Assembly: GCA_004026145.2 (NCBI GenBank)
Contig: CP034975.1
Span: 15,504,955-15,568,954 of the forward strand
DNA: 64,000 nucleotides
Source: Takifugu bimaculatus
Taxonomy: Eukaryota > Chordata > Actinopteri > Tetraodontiformes > Tetraodontidae
Direction: 5' to 3'
The notes beneath the pieces were generated by a model. That model made no database searches. It worked only from the letters and a program-made list of their open reading frames with translations, and had not been told where the DNA came from. The position numbers and the translations under genes were made by a program. Positions 26,755 through 37,499 of this stretch are shown piece by piece. The stretch's first letter is position 1. Each line of letters opens with the position of its first letter.

Positions 26755-29318
26755 ATTAAAGTGGTCCTCAGTCAGCTTGTTGTCTGCAACACTGAGTCTG
26801 TACTAGACTTGGCATTGCAACAATGCTCTCTGCCACTTGTCAGTGTGTCACTGACCACTGTTAACTAAAGCCATAAACTACAGGTCTGCATCCATCCTTT
26901 CTATAAAACCCTTCAGACCTTTAGAATTGCAATAAACAATATCTCTCAGTTAATTACTGGTTTTATCTAATTAAAGAAAGGCCACGGTCCACTACAGGGA
27001 CTTTAAATACAATGTGGGGACACAAAAATGCAGGACACAATTCAAACAGGCAAAAAATAGCTGTGACTCTGTGTAATTTTGGTCATAGACCGCAGGGGAA
27101 AAATGTATAATTTAAGCCAGAAATTATTCATTTAACTGGCATTTAGCTTATGTCAAAAAAAAAACTCTATTCAGAAAAAAGCTGCCTCTGTGGTCCATAC
27201 TGTTTATGTTTTCCCTTTATGATTTGAGACCGGTCATCTTTGAGAACCAGAAACCGGTGGACTGACTGACAATGACCTTGGTCAGAAGATGTAGAAAAGG
27301 AAAGCTACAAATGTTTGCAAGGGAATCGGTGTTAGTGAGAGAACACACGTGTGAGAGAGTCTGAGAGATGCTGAAGAATCTGAAGCCCGGGATTTTGGGA
27401 ATCATATGGCTGCGAAATAGGTGAAATAATACTATCACAGATCTTCTCAGAGGAGGTCTATTTGCAAGTGATATAAATACGATGTGCTCAAGACTCTGTT
27501 GATCTGATCTGAGCAGCTGAGCGTGTGGCCACAGGCCGCGCGACAGGATACGAGGGAAAACAGAAAAGTGATCCAGAAACCCGATAAGAGCTGTTAAACT
27601 TGGGCATTCCGCAGCAGTGTGTTTATGTGAGAGCACGTTTTTCTGTCATACGTGCTATGAAACACATTTGTACACTTGCAATCTCCACAGTGGAGCCAGT
27701 AGGAAGCTCCCATCACCTCTATGTTGGTCAGTGTGGTTCTGATGATCCACTGGCTGAAATCCACATACAGGACAGAACAAACCCTGCTGCTGCTGCTGAT
27801 GATCATATGTGCAGCAAAATATTACAGTAAAGCTGCACTTCACCCCCACAAGTTCTCTCTTAACACATTCTTGTGACCTGTGTGTAATGATTTTTACAGG
27901 CTTACTTGTGTGTTCGGGGCATTCCTGTGTTTATTGGCTCTGTGGCAGTGTAACAGTACAGTTTGGACACACAACCACCTCCAGCCTTCTTCGTCTGACA
28001 TGTTACTTGGTGTTTCTAAAACCTCTTTGTATCATGTTGCATTAATGGACTTTCTAGAGCCTTCAAAGAGACAACCAGGCCTTTGCTTTAAGCTACTTAC
28101 AGTGAGAGTAATTACAGTGTTTTCTACTGATCTTTGCATCTTTACTTGATTTGGTAATAATAACAACCCAAACATTTATTCTCATATTTAATTTATATGA
28201 TGACAGATGTATAAACCTGCTTTATTCCTGTATATGTATTGATTTTCTGTTACCCTTCCCTTAATTCAAATCAGCATGATAAGTGAGAACATCAGTGGAA
28301 ACACACACATACACACCCACACACACCATCCGCTCACACGCTCATAATGCCTATTTAGAGTCTCCAGTCTCTAAATCCAGGCAGGCGCAGGAATAACATG
28401 CTAATAACACAGTTATATATTCCTGGCTCTGGTATTTTCCTAATATTAACCTCAAGAATGTTTGGTAACTTTGGCACATAGACCGATCCTTTTAGGGCCT
28501 AAACCTCATCTAAAACCTGAGGTGCTTGGATCTGAACAAGAGTTTTTGGAGCCTGAGCTAAATCTGGAGCCTGTAGCCATTAGATTTGGTCTTTCATGCA
28601 GCAGATGGATAAAGGTGCGTGCAGTGGACTGACCCTGGGCTTGTGCAGCAGATGTGTGGGAGTATCCCAGGGCAAGCAGAGCCGTCTCCACCAGCTGAGA
28701 GAAGAGGATATCCTTCCTGATCAGGACAAACTCCTGCATGCTCCTCTCTTCCTTCATAGCCATCTGTCTGAATCCCTCCATCTGATTGCTCCACAATACA
28801 GAAGACTGGAATCATCAGACCTGTCCAGCAGGGAAGAAGCATTATAAATCTCTCATTGTGAACAGTCCGCATAGACAGAAGTAGATGGTTGTACGTCTAG
28901 ACATCGCATCGGATTACAATCAGAAAGAGTCACTGAAAGATATACAAATGCAAAAAAAGCAATTATTCCAGTCATTTTCAAGTTAGTCTGTCAGTTATAG
29001 TGTTATAATTCACTAATGAAGACACACAATCTCTATGCAAGAGATTATGAAAATAATTTCCTCCTCTCAGCTCGATTCCCGTTTCTTTAAACACATTAAG
29101 TCCTCTGTGCTGTTCTGATTTCCATCGTTCCTCTTCGACATCAGCATCAGCTTTTTCCTGAAAGCCTTTTGGTTTTAGGCCACCTGACAAATGGCAATTC
29201 ATTACATCTCTCTAAAGAAATAATGAAGTGGGAGCTTAATTGAATTGCAGAGTCCTGGTCTAATAATACATAGCATGGCACACACACGCACGTACATGCA
29301 CCACGCACGTACATGCAT

Positions 29319-29369
<51 letters not shown>

Positions 29370-29976
29370 CACACCTAGCTGCGAAACATCTCACACATTG
29401 TTTAATCAGGCAGTCTTTTATATTTGTGTTTCCTGCTCATTAATCACGCAGCCAGTTGTCCATGTGAAGTGAAATACACACTGGAGGACTGCTCTAATTC
29501 AAGTAAGTGAATTTTACCCAACAGGGAAATATAAATGTCAACACACAACAACTCTCTCTCCCCGTTTCTCCAACTCTGCCTCCATGCACTGTTCATTTCG
29601 CAGCCTCTCCTGAATGGTTTTTACTATCAGCGTGTCTGATTGGCTCCTGCCTCACAGAGGGCCCTGTGATTGGCTCTTAGCCATATTTATTCTAAGAATT
29701 GGCAGTTTGATATGAGACCCATTCAAGTCTAGAGCCATGTTGTGCTGCACTCTGGTATAGAAGTATCCCATGTTTTCTCAAACATGGTTTCTTTTAGACC
29801 CTACCTCCTTGCGGTCTTGATGATGCTCCATTGTGGCGCACACGTGGCCCGTTTGGGCTCCCGTTCAGGTCCAGCCGACCTTTCTTCCCTGGTGGTGGCA
29901 GGCTGCTCAGGTCAGGGCTGCCTCCCCTCCTCTCAGGACTGTCCTGGGTGACAGGACTCTCCCCTCCTCGCTCCAT
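13784..29976 (-). CDS. satb2: satb2, SATB homeobox 2 (11 coding exons)
   Basis: SATB2 is a nuclear matrix-associated factor that binds AT-rich matrix attachment DNA and recruits chromatin remodellers; it acts in craniofacial, bone and cortical development. Coding segments, in transcript order: 29976-29805, 28820-28634, 25543-25417, 24951-24828, 24711-24609, 24259-23676, 21685-21476, 19907-19755, 18900-18706, 14534-14352, 14263-13784. All have GT-AG borders and matching phases except the second, which holds one extra base. Ignoring that base the product is about 838 residues (human 733): N-terminal basic/proline region, ubiquitin-like oligomerisation domain (about 59-160), CUT-like domain (163-237), Q/P-rich linker (245-400), CUT1 (about 396-480), CUT2 (about 518-600), atypical homeodomain (about 676-735) and acidic, serine-rich tail. 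SATB2 rather than SATB1 is indicated by EEESRHHHTERM after CUT2, KKPRSRTKISLEALG before the homeodomain and RYHVKHHG in its third helix. The start codon aligns with the human MERRSESP start. Confidence 0.95.
14352..14534 (-). CDS. satb2: satb2 coding exon 10, linker before homeodomain
   Basis: Sixty-one codons (183 bp, phase 0 both ends): ALHRPPPVPVKEHRVSP, a variable acidic then Gly/Ala stretch, and KKPRSRTK leading into the homeodomain, as in human SATB2 (KKPRSRTKISLEALG). The variable middle differs from the proline run of mammals. Acceptor tttctaatcag, donor ACTAAG|gtacag. Confidence 0.92.
14535..18705 (-). other. satb2: satb2 intron between coding exons 9 and 10
   Basis: About 4.2 kb with no further exon seen. 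It contains (TG)n at 16494-16520 and 17584-17601, and a well-structured unique stretch at about 16960-17130 that could be a conserved non-coding element. Nothing else recognised. Confidence 0.7.
18706..18900 (-). CDS. satb2: satb2 coding exon 9, CUT2 part 2
   Basis: This reads [20 protein letters not shown] then WENLCTIRRFLCLPQADRDL and AYEEESRHHHTERM. It completes CUT2; the EEESRHHH motif is specific to SATB2 as against SATB1. Length 195 bp (65 codons), phase 0 both ends, acceptor cttttctccag, donor GCACAG|gtgaag. Confidence 0.95.
19755..19907 (-). CDS. satb2: satb2 coding exon 8, CUT2 part 1
   Basis: This reads SKPPGPTSDLPLKLESLINI then TSGIYEEIQQEMKRAKVSQA and LFAKVAANKSQ, the inter-CUT linker and first half of CUT2. 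It is 153 bp (51 codons, phase 0 both ends). Acceptor tctcctgtag, donor AGCCAG|gtgagg. The frame is short, but splice phase and conservation make the call secure. Confidence 0.95.
21017..21103 (-). other. Possible LINE-derived cassette exon within satb2
   Basis: On the minus strand, 87 bp (29 codons, phase 0 at both ends) lie between an acceptor formed by a (GT)n tract plus gcatag and a strong donor ACG|gtgagt. The peptide contains VWERTLDEQITPDSWASIWK and ends NKTKISNT. It matches no part of mammalian SATB2; the W-x(n)-D-x-W-x-x-I-W-x(n)-K-I-S pattern recalls the C-terminal tail of teleost L1/Tx1-type LINE reverse transcriptases. Skipping it joins coding exons 7 and 8 in frame, so it is not needed for SATB2. 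It may be an inert retroelement remnant or a true alternative exon. Confidence 0.4.
21476..21685 (-). CDS. satb2: satb2 coding exon 7, CUT1 part 2
   Basis: This reads [20 protein letters not shown] then LVNLKAMQNFLNLPESERDR and IYQEERERTMNP, the second half of CUT1, followed by a short linker NPGAPRLSQ. It is 210 bp (70 codons) and starts and ends in phase 0. Acceptor gaacaaacag, donor TCACAG|gttagt. Confidence 0.95.
22240..22620 (+). mobile_element. Probable retroelement (LTR-like) fragment in satb2 intron
   Basis: It contains CACCTGTGTTCAATTA, then CCCCTGTGTATTTAAGGCC (TATA-like), and downstream GACTGCCTGCATTTGAGCCC. This order of motifs is familiar from abundant teleost LTR-type repeats; no coding part remains. 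Recognition is from memory of the motif pattern, without a repeat-library search. Confidence 0.4.
23676..24259 (-). CDS. satb2: satb2 coding exon 6, Q/P-rich linker and CUT1 part 1
   Basis: A 584 bp exon (2 bases plus 194 codons). It starts VERDNMAEFCVLGQRP, then about 75 residues rich in Pro, Gln, Gly and Leu, then the conserved LLSPQLSPQLVRQQ and NQQLAVSRLLAHQHPQ blocks, HPPIPR, and the first half of CUT1 (YQKVRDELKRASVSQAVFAR). The variable part is about 40 residues longer than I recall for human. After HPPIPR the mammalian VKPEP SUMO motif is replaced by a Ser/Gly/Asn/Ala stretch. Acceptor ttctctacag, donor CACACAG|gtagaa. Confidence 0.94.
24609..24711 (-). CDS. satb2: satb2 coding exon 5, CUT-like domain part 2
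   Basis: This reads SMISSIVNSSYYANVSTVKC then QEFGRWYKKYKKIK. Acceptor tctctttcag, donor CAAAG|gtaaac, length 103 bp (34 codons plus one base). Its end and the next exon together form IKVE, the psi-K-x-E consensus that is a known SUMO acceptor in mammalian SATB2 (K233). Confidence 0.94.
24828..24951 (-). CDS. satb2: satb2 coding exon 4, CUT-like domain part 1
   Basis: This reads YSKLEDLPCEQWNHATVRNA then [20 protein letters not shown], the first part of the CUT-like domain that helps bind matrix-attachment DNA. Nearly identical to mammalian SATB2. Acceptor tatatgctag, donor CACAG|gtagca; 124 bp gives 1 base plus 41 codons, ending in phase 0. Confidence 0.94.
25417..25543 (-). CDS. satb2: satb2 coding exon 3, end of ubiquitin-like domain
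   Basis: This reads IIKVGRWNPLPIHVLTDAPE then ATVADMLLEVYHMVTLRIQL, the second half of the ubiquitin-like domain. Acceptor cttgtgtcag, donor AGAG|gtcaga. The length of 127 bp fits 2 + 41 codons + 2, so phases match the neighbours exactly. Confidence 0.93.
25544..28633 (-). other. satb2: satb2 intron between coding exons 2 and 3
   Basis: About 3.1 kb. It holds the (GT)n tract at 26685-26754 and a T/C-rich stretch at 25890-26230 that may be another old repeat. No exon seen. Confidence 0.65.
26685..26754 (+). repeat. Microsatellite (GT)n
   Basis: About 35 GT units with one GC interruption, inside the satb2 intron between coding exons 2 and 3. Confidence 0.97.
28634..28820 (-). CDS. satb2: satb2 coding exon 2, ubiquitin-like domain, with 1-bp frameshift
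   Basis: This encodes the start of the ubiquitin-like domain that lets SATB proteins oligomerise. After acceptor ctggacag the frame reads GLMIPVFCIVEQ to REEHA, as in SATB2. The family continuation EFVLIRKDILFSQLVETALL lies in the next frame. The extra base is one of the two C at 28733-28734. The exon is 187 bp, while flanking phases (1 in, 1 out) require a multiple of three, so 186 is expected. Translated literally, the protein changes after residue 86 and stops about 36 residues later, early in coding exon 3. The far end, SAAQAQG with donor gtcagt, is normal. An assembly indel, a null allele or a real mutation would all look like this. Confidence 0.88.
28821..29804 (-). other. satb2: satb2 intron between coding exons 1 and 2
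   Basis: About 1 kb. It contains the (ACGC)n/(CA)n tract at 29279-29374 and otherwise unique AT-rich sequence; no exon seen. Confidence 0.7.
29279..29374 (+). repeat. Microsatellite (ACGC)n(CA)n
   Basis: Alternating purine-pyrimidine tract with about ten ACGC units and then CA units; Z-DNA-prone composition. Confidence 0.95.
29805..29976 (-). CDS. satb2: satb2 coding exon 1 (start codon)
   Basis: The ATG is at 29976-29974. Fifty-seven codons plus one base encode MERGGESPVTQDSPERRGGS and a proline/glycine-rich stretch containing the NGSPNGPR motif, like the human N-terminus. The donor is GGAG|gtaggg. The untranslated part probably extends to an acceptor (tttcagtag) with exon start at 30020. 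The exon ends in phase 1, completing a Gly codon with the next exon. Confidence 0.9.
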
Positions 29977-32900
29977 CTTCCTCCACACCCCCAGAGGAGC
30001 TCCAGTCAGCGAAAACGAGTCTACTGAAACAATAAATTTTATATTGAAAAGAGCGATCTGTCACTCTGTGTGTGTGGTGTGCATTTTTCAAGTTGAACTT
30101 GGCCTTTAAATAAGAAGCTATATTTGATCGTAAACTTCCTCTGGAGCGCTGCTGTTACAGTAAAACAAAGTAGGACATGAGAAAGAGTGAGAGACTACAG
30201 CAGTGACAGAGCGAGTGAGAGAACTAGTGAACACAAGTTACCATAGAGACGACAAAGTATTAAAATAGAGACCAAATTAGAGACCTACTTTATTGTCTCA
30301 TTGTTTCACAACAGTTAATCTTTAACAACAAAACATCCCTGAGGAACCCATTTAACATTTCATCCGTGAGTGTGAGGCTAGTTATTAGTTTGTAATGACA
30401 CAGATATGATTACATATGTTCATCCATTCATTGATTTTCAAAATAATGATGCACACACATATGTGCACCCTCCTCGTGACCCCAAATGGGATAAAGCAGT
30501 TAAGATACGATATAATATCGATATATATACGATATAATGATGCATATTTTAGTATTTATGGTCTAAATGTCAGCAGAGGATGAAATCAAAACCTTTTATG
30601 TGTGTTTAATACACAGAATTACTTTAACACAGGAACAATAATTGTAAAATTACTGCTTTTATATGACACCTGTGTCAGTTTGGGCAACTCGGAGCTCTTC
30701 CTGTTACAAGTCGGTATTGATTTGTTCACTTTTATACTCTGCCTCATCAAGATAAATAACTGTTCACGCACTCATTCGCCAAAGATGCAGCAACGGGAGC
30801 AATTGATGCTCAGCTTCACATTCAACGACACTTCAACATGCAAACATAAGCAGCATCAAGTCACAGTAGATTGAAAATGATAAAAAAAAATAAAATCACC
30901 AATAGGTTTAGGGTAATGAGCATGAGGAGAGGAAAAGCAATAACAATAAAAACATTTTGTCACATATGTGTTGATTCTGAAGAATCTCTCATTTAGTAAA
31001 TCAAATTCATCAATGGGGCTGTGGAACAGAGCAACACAGCGAGCAGCTGGTGTTGGCTGAAATTTACAGCCGGCACTGCAGCGCGGTGTGATGTCATCTT
31101 GTGAGAGTGGGGGCCAGAATTCTGCATTGTTGTTGTGTCATTTAGCACACAGTGGCAGACAGGTTCCGACCTGCTGCAGATACTAGCCATCGCTATCGGG
31201 CACAGGCCACGCTGGCATTATTCCATCAAACAAAGACAGATCAGATTATTGCAGATATGCAGCATCTGAGCACATTCTGTTCAAAAATGTGTTCAAAAAT
31301 GTCAACAATCAGAATCCCTACTTCACTGTCTAGGGTGTGATATTTTAAGATTTAACAAAAAAAAAGTGCATTCAGCATTAACAACCCTTCACACAAAATG
31401 GAAGTTTTCATTCAAATTCCACCAGACACACAAAGATACGGGACCAAACCTCCAACCACAACCACTAACGTTACTAGGAGGTTCCCCAAGGCTCACTGTC
31501 TTTGGACCAGTCCTGCTCATTTTGCACATTAACATAATTTGAACAACACACGTGTCACCTGTTGTAAATGTAGTTGCACCTCATTAATTCACTGCTCAGC
31601 CATATTTTAAGATATTATTCAGTCAAAACATGCTGTACAAAGCATCTACAGAAACTCATTAGCAAGCCTTTAATGAAGAATAGTGTAGTAACAGTCAAAA
31701 TTATGATTACACCTGGCAGAAACAGTCAATTAGGCATGAAGTTGTTGAGCAGGCGTCACCCTGTGGGGTCATGTTTCTGTCGCCAGAGTACAAACGTGAG
31801 TGTGAATGACTGAATCTGGAGCGCTGTCAGGTCAAAGTTGACTGTAAGGTGTAAAATAAATACTGTCCACTACTATTTACACCTGAAGGTTGATCTGTAG
31901 TAAGTAAAGAAATGTTCACTTGATCAAATGTAAAACCCGTCTCTGACAATGATAACAGTGACCGTGAACATAATGTCTCTATTTATCAAATAGAGCAAAA
32001 TCAAATAGAAGAACAAGGTGTTTGAAACATCAGCTTGTTCTTTCCGGCATAAATGACTTGATTATATTTCCAGTCAAACATGATCAGCGTGGATGTTATT
32101 TTCATGACCATCCGCAATCGCAAACTGATAAATGTTAATCTATTTATGCACTCAATACGGCAGGGTTGAGCAATAGGATTTTAAGCAAAGCTGGGCACGA
32201 CTTGATAAAATGCATCACATGCTGACGACTCTAAAAGGATGGATTTGGTAACACTGATAGCACTATTCGAACGCGGTGATGAGTATCCCCCTATCCCCAA
32301 TCCATCTGTTTGATAAGAGGAGAGATATTAACTATCACTGGCTTTATCAGACAGTTAATAAAGAGGCGATAGTGTCACACACCTGATATGGAAACAGAAC
32401 CGAGTGTAATATGTTTGATAAGGATGGGGTCATGACACATTTCCCAATTTATGGCTCAGAAGGGCAACTCCTTCACCTCTCTGAGAACACACGGCTAATA
32501 TCAACAATAGATACAGCCGATACTTTTCCTGTGAACTGTTCAAATGTCGGCAGAGGCTCGTGTTTTGATGATAGGCCAGGATCAAATTCCACCTTATACC
32601 ACATTCTAGACATAACAAATACACAGTGAGGGCAAGAGACAAGATTGCAGGGCAGATTTATGTGGCCACACCCAAGAAATGGAGGAGTAGGACACAACAA
32701 CAAACACTCTGATAAACAGCGTGAGGAGCTGAAAATGCACAAACAGAAGCTAACGTGAGCCAGAGCGGAGGATCCGATTTTACCTCCATCTATCTCACCC
32801 GCATCGCATCAGCAAAAAAATATACCTTTAGAGGCATGTGACTCTTTTAAAATCTGGAAATAAAGATCTTGGAAGGGGCACAATGTGTGCATTTTAGTGA

Positions 32901-34747
32901 CCTCTAGCGGTGGGAGCATAGAGCATATTAGCTGAATACATGTTCTCATTCATCTTTCTTTTTTAAAAAGAAAGTCCCTGGGAACCTATTGTGACTGGAA
33001 GACAACCAAATGGATTTTTCCACAACTGCATCTACAAGTTTCTTTCTATCCAGCCATTGATTGTTGTCCATTTATCTAGCAGTAAAAAAAACAAAAACTA
33101 AATTATAGCTGAGAAGTGATATTAACTCTGAGGGGGACCTGAGTCCGTTTTATCCTGCTAAAAGGCAGCCAGTCCCGTAAGGTTATTACACAGTATGTAA
33201 AGGATTATGTAAATGTTATACACTCGACCTTTAAAATGTACAGAAGAAGTCTCTCTAATCCCACTGTGACTTCTGCTGGACTTCTGACGGCAACGGTTCC
33301 GCCATGATTGAAAAGAGTGAAGACAGGTAGCACGGAAACACAGCTAAGCCGAAGACAGCAAGGCACAGCTTCGCTTTATCTCTTTTACCGTTAACATACT
33401 GTACATGTGACAGCCTCTAACAGGTAAAGCCAAAGCTGACAGATAGGGAGCGGCTTATTAGCCAGGCTGAACAGCGGAGAGGCGTCGTCTAATAGGAAAA
33501 TATCCGCTGCTGCACATCTACTTTTACAGCAGGGTTATCAAGCCATTGGTTAATGCTTGGCCAGATAACCCGGCAGCAGAAGGTGGAGAAGCACATACAT
33601 TTCTGCACTGCAAGAAACACATTCACAAGCTGGGAAAAGGAGCACAACAGAAATATCCAAGTTTTTAAAATGTGTTTTTGAAGTTTGAAGCCGAAATTGG
33701 AACAGCATGGAGCTTCTCATGTGGCTGTTTATGAGAGATGATTACTGTTGGGGAAGGTTGTTACATTTGCTGTTTATGGCCATCAGATGTGTTACTGTGA
33801 GAGGGTTGTGATGTGGAAAGAGTTGGTGTGAGCGAGGGGAAGTTAGAGGAGGGGGGGGGGGGAATTGGGAAGAGTAGGGTTGGGGGGAGCCTCTTGGCAA
33901 AGGTGTTTGGCTCTCTCATAAACATTTCATTTGATAATGCAGGATGAAGTGTTACAGCAAGCGTTTATGAACTTGCCCTTCCATCTAGAGGATGCACACA
34001 CACACGCACGTACAAAGATTGTGTGTTTCATGGACCACACTGAGACATGAGCAGCAGGATGACACATAATCTACAGAGCAATTTGGTGTCTTTTATCCTG
34101 CTCGGCAGGAACCTGAAGATGGACACATACTTGTATGCACAGCCTCAGTGGTTTGACTCAAAGAACGTTGCTCCTGCAAAAATTTCCCAACAAATATCTG
34201 CAGAAATTTGGTGAGAACGCTGAACTGGGCATCATCAGGGCCAACAGAGTGTCTGCACTTCTGCAGCTACACAGATACGTGGTTATGTGGATTACATAAA
34301 AATAAATAAGATTAATGGATATTATCAAGCATTATCGGTTTAACTAATTTCGCTCGGTCAGATTTAGAAAGTTATGGTATCACTAATCTAAAGGATATAG
34401 CCGTTTAAAATTCGACTGCGAAGCCCCAAACCGTCACCATGTGCATGACATTATGAACTGTAATCACGAAAAATCACCCCCAAACCATGAAACACGAAAG
34501 TATTAAGCTCGCACCGTCCCGGGAAAGCCAACAAAAATACGAGTTTCCCTCTGCGTTTCCACGCATTAACACAACTTTCCCTTCACGTCACGCAGCCGTC
34601 AGCAGTCGGGCCGTCAGGATTTTTAACGTGTGAACAAATTGGGAGCAGCCGGACTGACAGACTGGAACCAACCCGTAGATCCAGGACTTGTATTTGATAG
34701 AATGTGATGGACGCGGGGAGAAAGAAGAAGTTCCAGTGGCCTGCTGC

Positions 34748-34786
34748 AGCGCGGCGCGGCGCGGCGCGGCTCGGCGCGGCGCGGGC
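34748..34786 (+). repeat. (GCGGC)n GC-rich minisatellite
   Basis: Seven to eight near-perfect GCGGC/GCGCG units in a CpG-rich block of the satb2 first intron; likely to form stable secondary structure. Confidence 0.9.
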
Positions 34787-35309
34787 CTAAATGCAAGTGA
34801 ACCGCGCCAAATTCTTATAGGAAATAATCTTTATTTAGCCTGTTTTTTCACATTAATAATTTTGCAAAATACCTGAAAATTCTGCAAAAACAAATGTCAG
34901 GAGAAAAAAAGGTTTTCGATGTTTATATTAGTCCGATAAATTAATTTCAGAGATGTGCTCTGAAGGTGATATTCAGGAATAAAGACATCTGGACATCCTC
35001 TTTGTTCCCGAAACAATTTTTATACATAATATACGCGGACGTGATTAAGGGGCGAACAACTGATGAAAAAAAGATTTAAAAATCAACCGAGAGTTGGTGT
35101 TAAACATTAACGTTCGTGACACCTCAAATGGTCAGTGATTATTTTCATGAAGTTAAAATGTCACGGAGCGAAATCGCTGAAGTGAACTGGGACATTTAAC
35201 ACGTCTTGTCCCTCATTTTGAAATAAAATGTATCTTCACACCTTCCGACCACACACTCACACACGCACATACACACAGAAGTCTACCCCCCTTTGTCTCT
35301 CTCTATCTA

Positions 35310-35342
35310 TCAATCAATCAATCAATCAATCTCTCTCTTTCT

Positions 35343-35370
<28 letters not shown>
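35310..35370 (+). repeat. Microsatellites (TCAA)n and (CA)n
   Basis: About six TCAA units, a short CT tract, then about 14 CA units, roughly 600 bp inside the satb2 first intron. Confidence 0.92.
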
Positions 35371-35373
<3 letters not shown>

Positions 35374-35956
35374 TCTCACAGACACACACAAACACGCACA
35401 GATACAGAGAGAAAGAGAAAAAAATAATTAACACAAATAAATTTAATATAGCTATAAATTGTTGGTTTGAATAATTGGGAACTTAATCAATTTTGCATTT
35501 ACTCTGTGTCAAAAGTGACTAAACGTGCTACATCACTGTCGAATCGCTGTTTACGTTTTACCTTAAAAAGGGCATTTTATTATAGCACACACTGAGTCAC
35601 TAATGAGGCTGACAATATTAACTATTACAAGGGTTTAATTCTGTGGCCTAGTTCGTGTCGCCTAAGGATCTATTACAATTTTGTGCTTTTATCCTCTTGA
35701 TACAAAATAAATTCTCCCCCAGATTTCATTCATTCAAAATGTTTCGATTATTATCACTACAGTTATTATAAATTATATTAGTAGTATCAGGAGTATAGTG
35801 AAAGCAGCTGTAGTAAGAGCAGCAGTTGTGTGAGGAAGAAGAAGAAGAAGGAGGAGGAGAGAAAGGTTGACTCACTGTTATTAATTTATTATTTGCATAG
35901 TTAACTTCAGTTAACTTTATTGTGCTGAGGGAGCGCGGCTCGCTGCGGTCACTCAC

Positions 35957-36470
35957 CGTCTACGGCGTGTCTGAAGCGCTGATGGCCGCCGACGAGGTGC
36001 TGTCCATTGATCAACAGTATTGAATCCAGGGCTGGGCAGTGGTTCGGCTCCCGCTGCTCTTCAATGGGACACTCGAGCGGAACCGACGGGGCAAGAGGGA
36101 GAAAAAGTGACGGCGGTGCAAGAGAAAGACTGAAAGAGAGAGAGAGGATGCTTAGAGGGAGAGAGGAGTGATATTAGAAAACGCTCTCTGCTCTTCGGTT
36201 TGTTTGCTTCTTTTCGAGTGTTGCGCTCTGAAAATCGGAAATCTCACGATTTCATCCCGGCCCGAGCACAACAAAAGCGCAAAGACGGACGAGGACGCGT
36301 GCACGAGCAGCGCGGAGGAAACAAAAGAAATGAAAGTGGCGCCGAGGGAGCAGCGGAGCCGGCGCTCAGGGCGGTGAAGGACGGACGGTGCTCGGTGCGC
36401 ACAGAGGTGCATCAAAGTGTCACCTCCGCTCGGTGCTGTGCCAACGTGCGGGCTGAATGAGCGAGGGAGG
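35957..36470 (-). promoter_or_regulatory. satb2: satb2 promoter and non-coding first exon (predicted)
   Basis: A CpG-rich block with a minus-strand splice donor (GTAGACG|gtgagt, exon edge at 35957) that could join the acceptor at 30020 just before the first coding exon. Purine-rich sequence at about 36130-36175 gives a CT-rich transcript side. The transcription start cannot be fixed from sequence alone; the donor, CpG density and position are the basis. Confidence 0.55.
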
Positions 36471-37100
36471 GAGGAGAGAGGGGAGGAGAGACAGGCAGGG
36501 AGGAGGGGGAGGGGGGGGGAGAAGGACGAGGCGAACATGCAATGGTTCAGACCCATGGAAGCCGGACCAACATAACACCGTATTAAAGTTTCATTTTCGC
36601 GATGGGGCTGCAGAGGCCAACGCACGCGCGTGCGCCCACCCACCCACACAAACACGCGCGCACGCGAACTTTATTTCAGAGACCTTGACATGCGACATTT
36701 TCCCATTGATATTTATGCTTTACGCAGCAAAACCTAATCAGTGGCTCTCGGCTCCCCTCTAATACTTTCACACGTCTGTATCACCCCGCGGATAATCAGC
36801 CCGAGCTGAAGTCCACGCGCGGATTAATAAGTAGCCTAATAATCACTCATAGTTAAGCTCTCTCTCTCCTTCTCAGTACATGACATAAGGGAACAAAACA
36901 GGAACACCAATAAATCAACAAATGCCTCCACCAAAGGTCCATGGCTATAGAACAAACACTGAAATCACTGAATATTCCAAAAACTGGGAAATCATCACCA
37001 CGAGAGCATCACCTTTGACCCTCCAAGGTCACTTAGAGTGGATGCCGGACATCAGAGGGGAAATGACTGTTTGGCCTCTGGCCTCTGCTTATAACATTTA

Positions 37101-37190
<90 letters not shown>
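37101..37190 (+). repeat. Compound microsatellite (CT)n(CTAT)n
   Basis: About 20 CT units followed by 12 CTAT units, less than 1 kb upstream of the predicted satb2 first exon. Confidence 0.96.
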
Positions 37191-37499
37191 GTCTTTGAAA
37201 AGCATGATTAGGGATTAGTTGCTTGTTGTTTCAAAACTCAGTTGATGATGAAGGTTCAAATCTCTCCAAAGCTCAGGCCTCGCTGCTTATTTTCCAGGAG
37301 TTCCGGAACAACAACAAACAAGCAAAAACGCGACAGGCTGTATTTATGACGTATTGACGAGGCTTTTGAAGAGGTCTTCCCATCCTTTCATATGTCGACT
37401 TCGCTTTCGTTTGCTCGTCTTTACATTTTCCTGAGTGTGAGTGGAAGTTGTATCACGTATTTCTTCTAAACAACAACAGAATTCGGAGTTCCGTGTATG

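Larger units (their letters stand above)
30021..35956 (-). other. satb2: satb2 first intron
   Basis: About 5.9 kb between the non-coding first exon and the first coding exon. It contains a GATA-motif-rich stretch (about 32280-32430), unique stretches at 31140-31290 and 32040-32280 resembling conserved non-coding DNA, a CpG-rich block with (GCGGC)n at 34500-34800, and (TCAA)n/(CA)n at 35310-35370. No coding exon seen. Confidence 0.65.

Noticed and set aside
27217..27636. 139-codon minus-strand open frame in a satb2 intron
   Set aside because: No homology to SATB2 or any known domain, and flanking phases of exons 2 and 3 already join perfectly without it.
36152..36655. 167-codon minus-strand open frame over the satb2 promoter
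   Set aside because: It lies in CpG- and CT-rich 5' DNA, has no family match and overlaps the predicted untranslated first exon; treated as chance.
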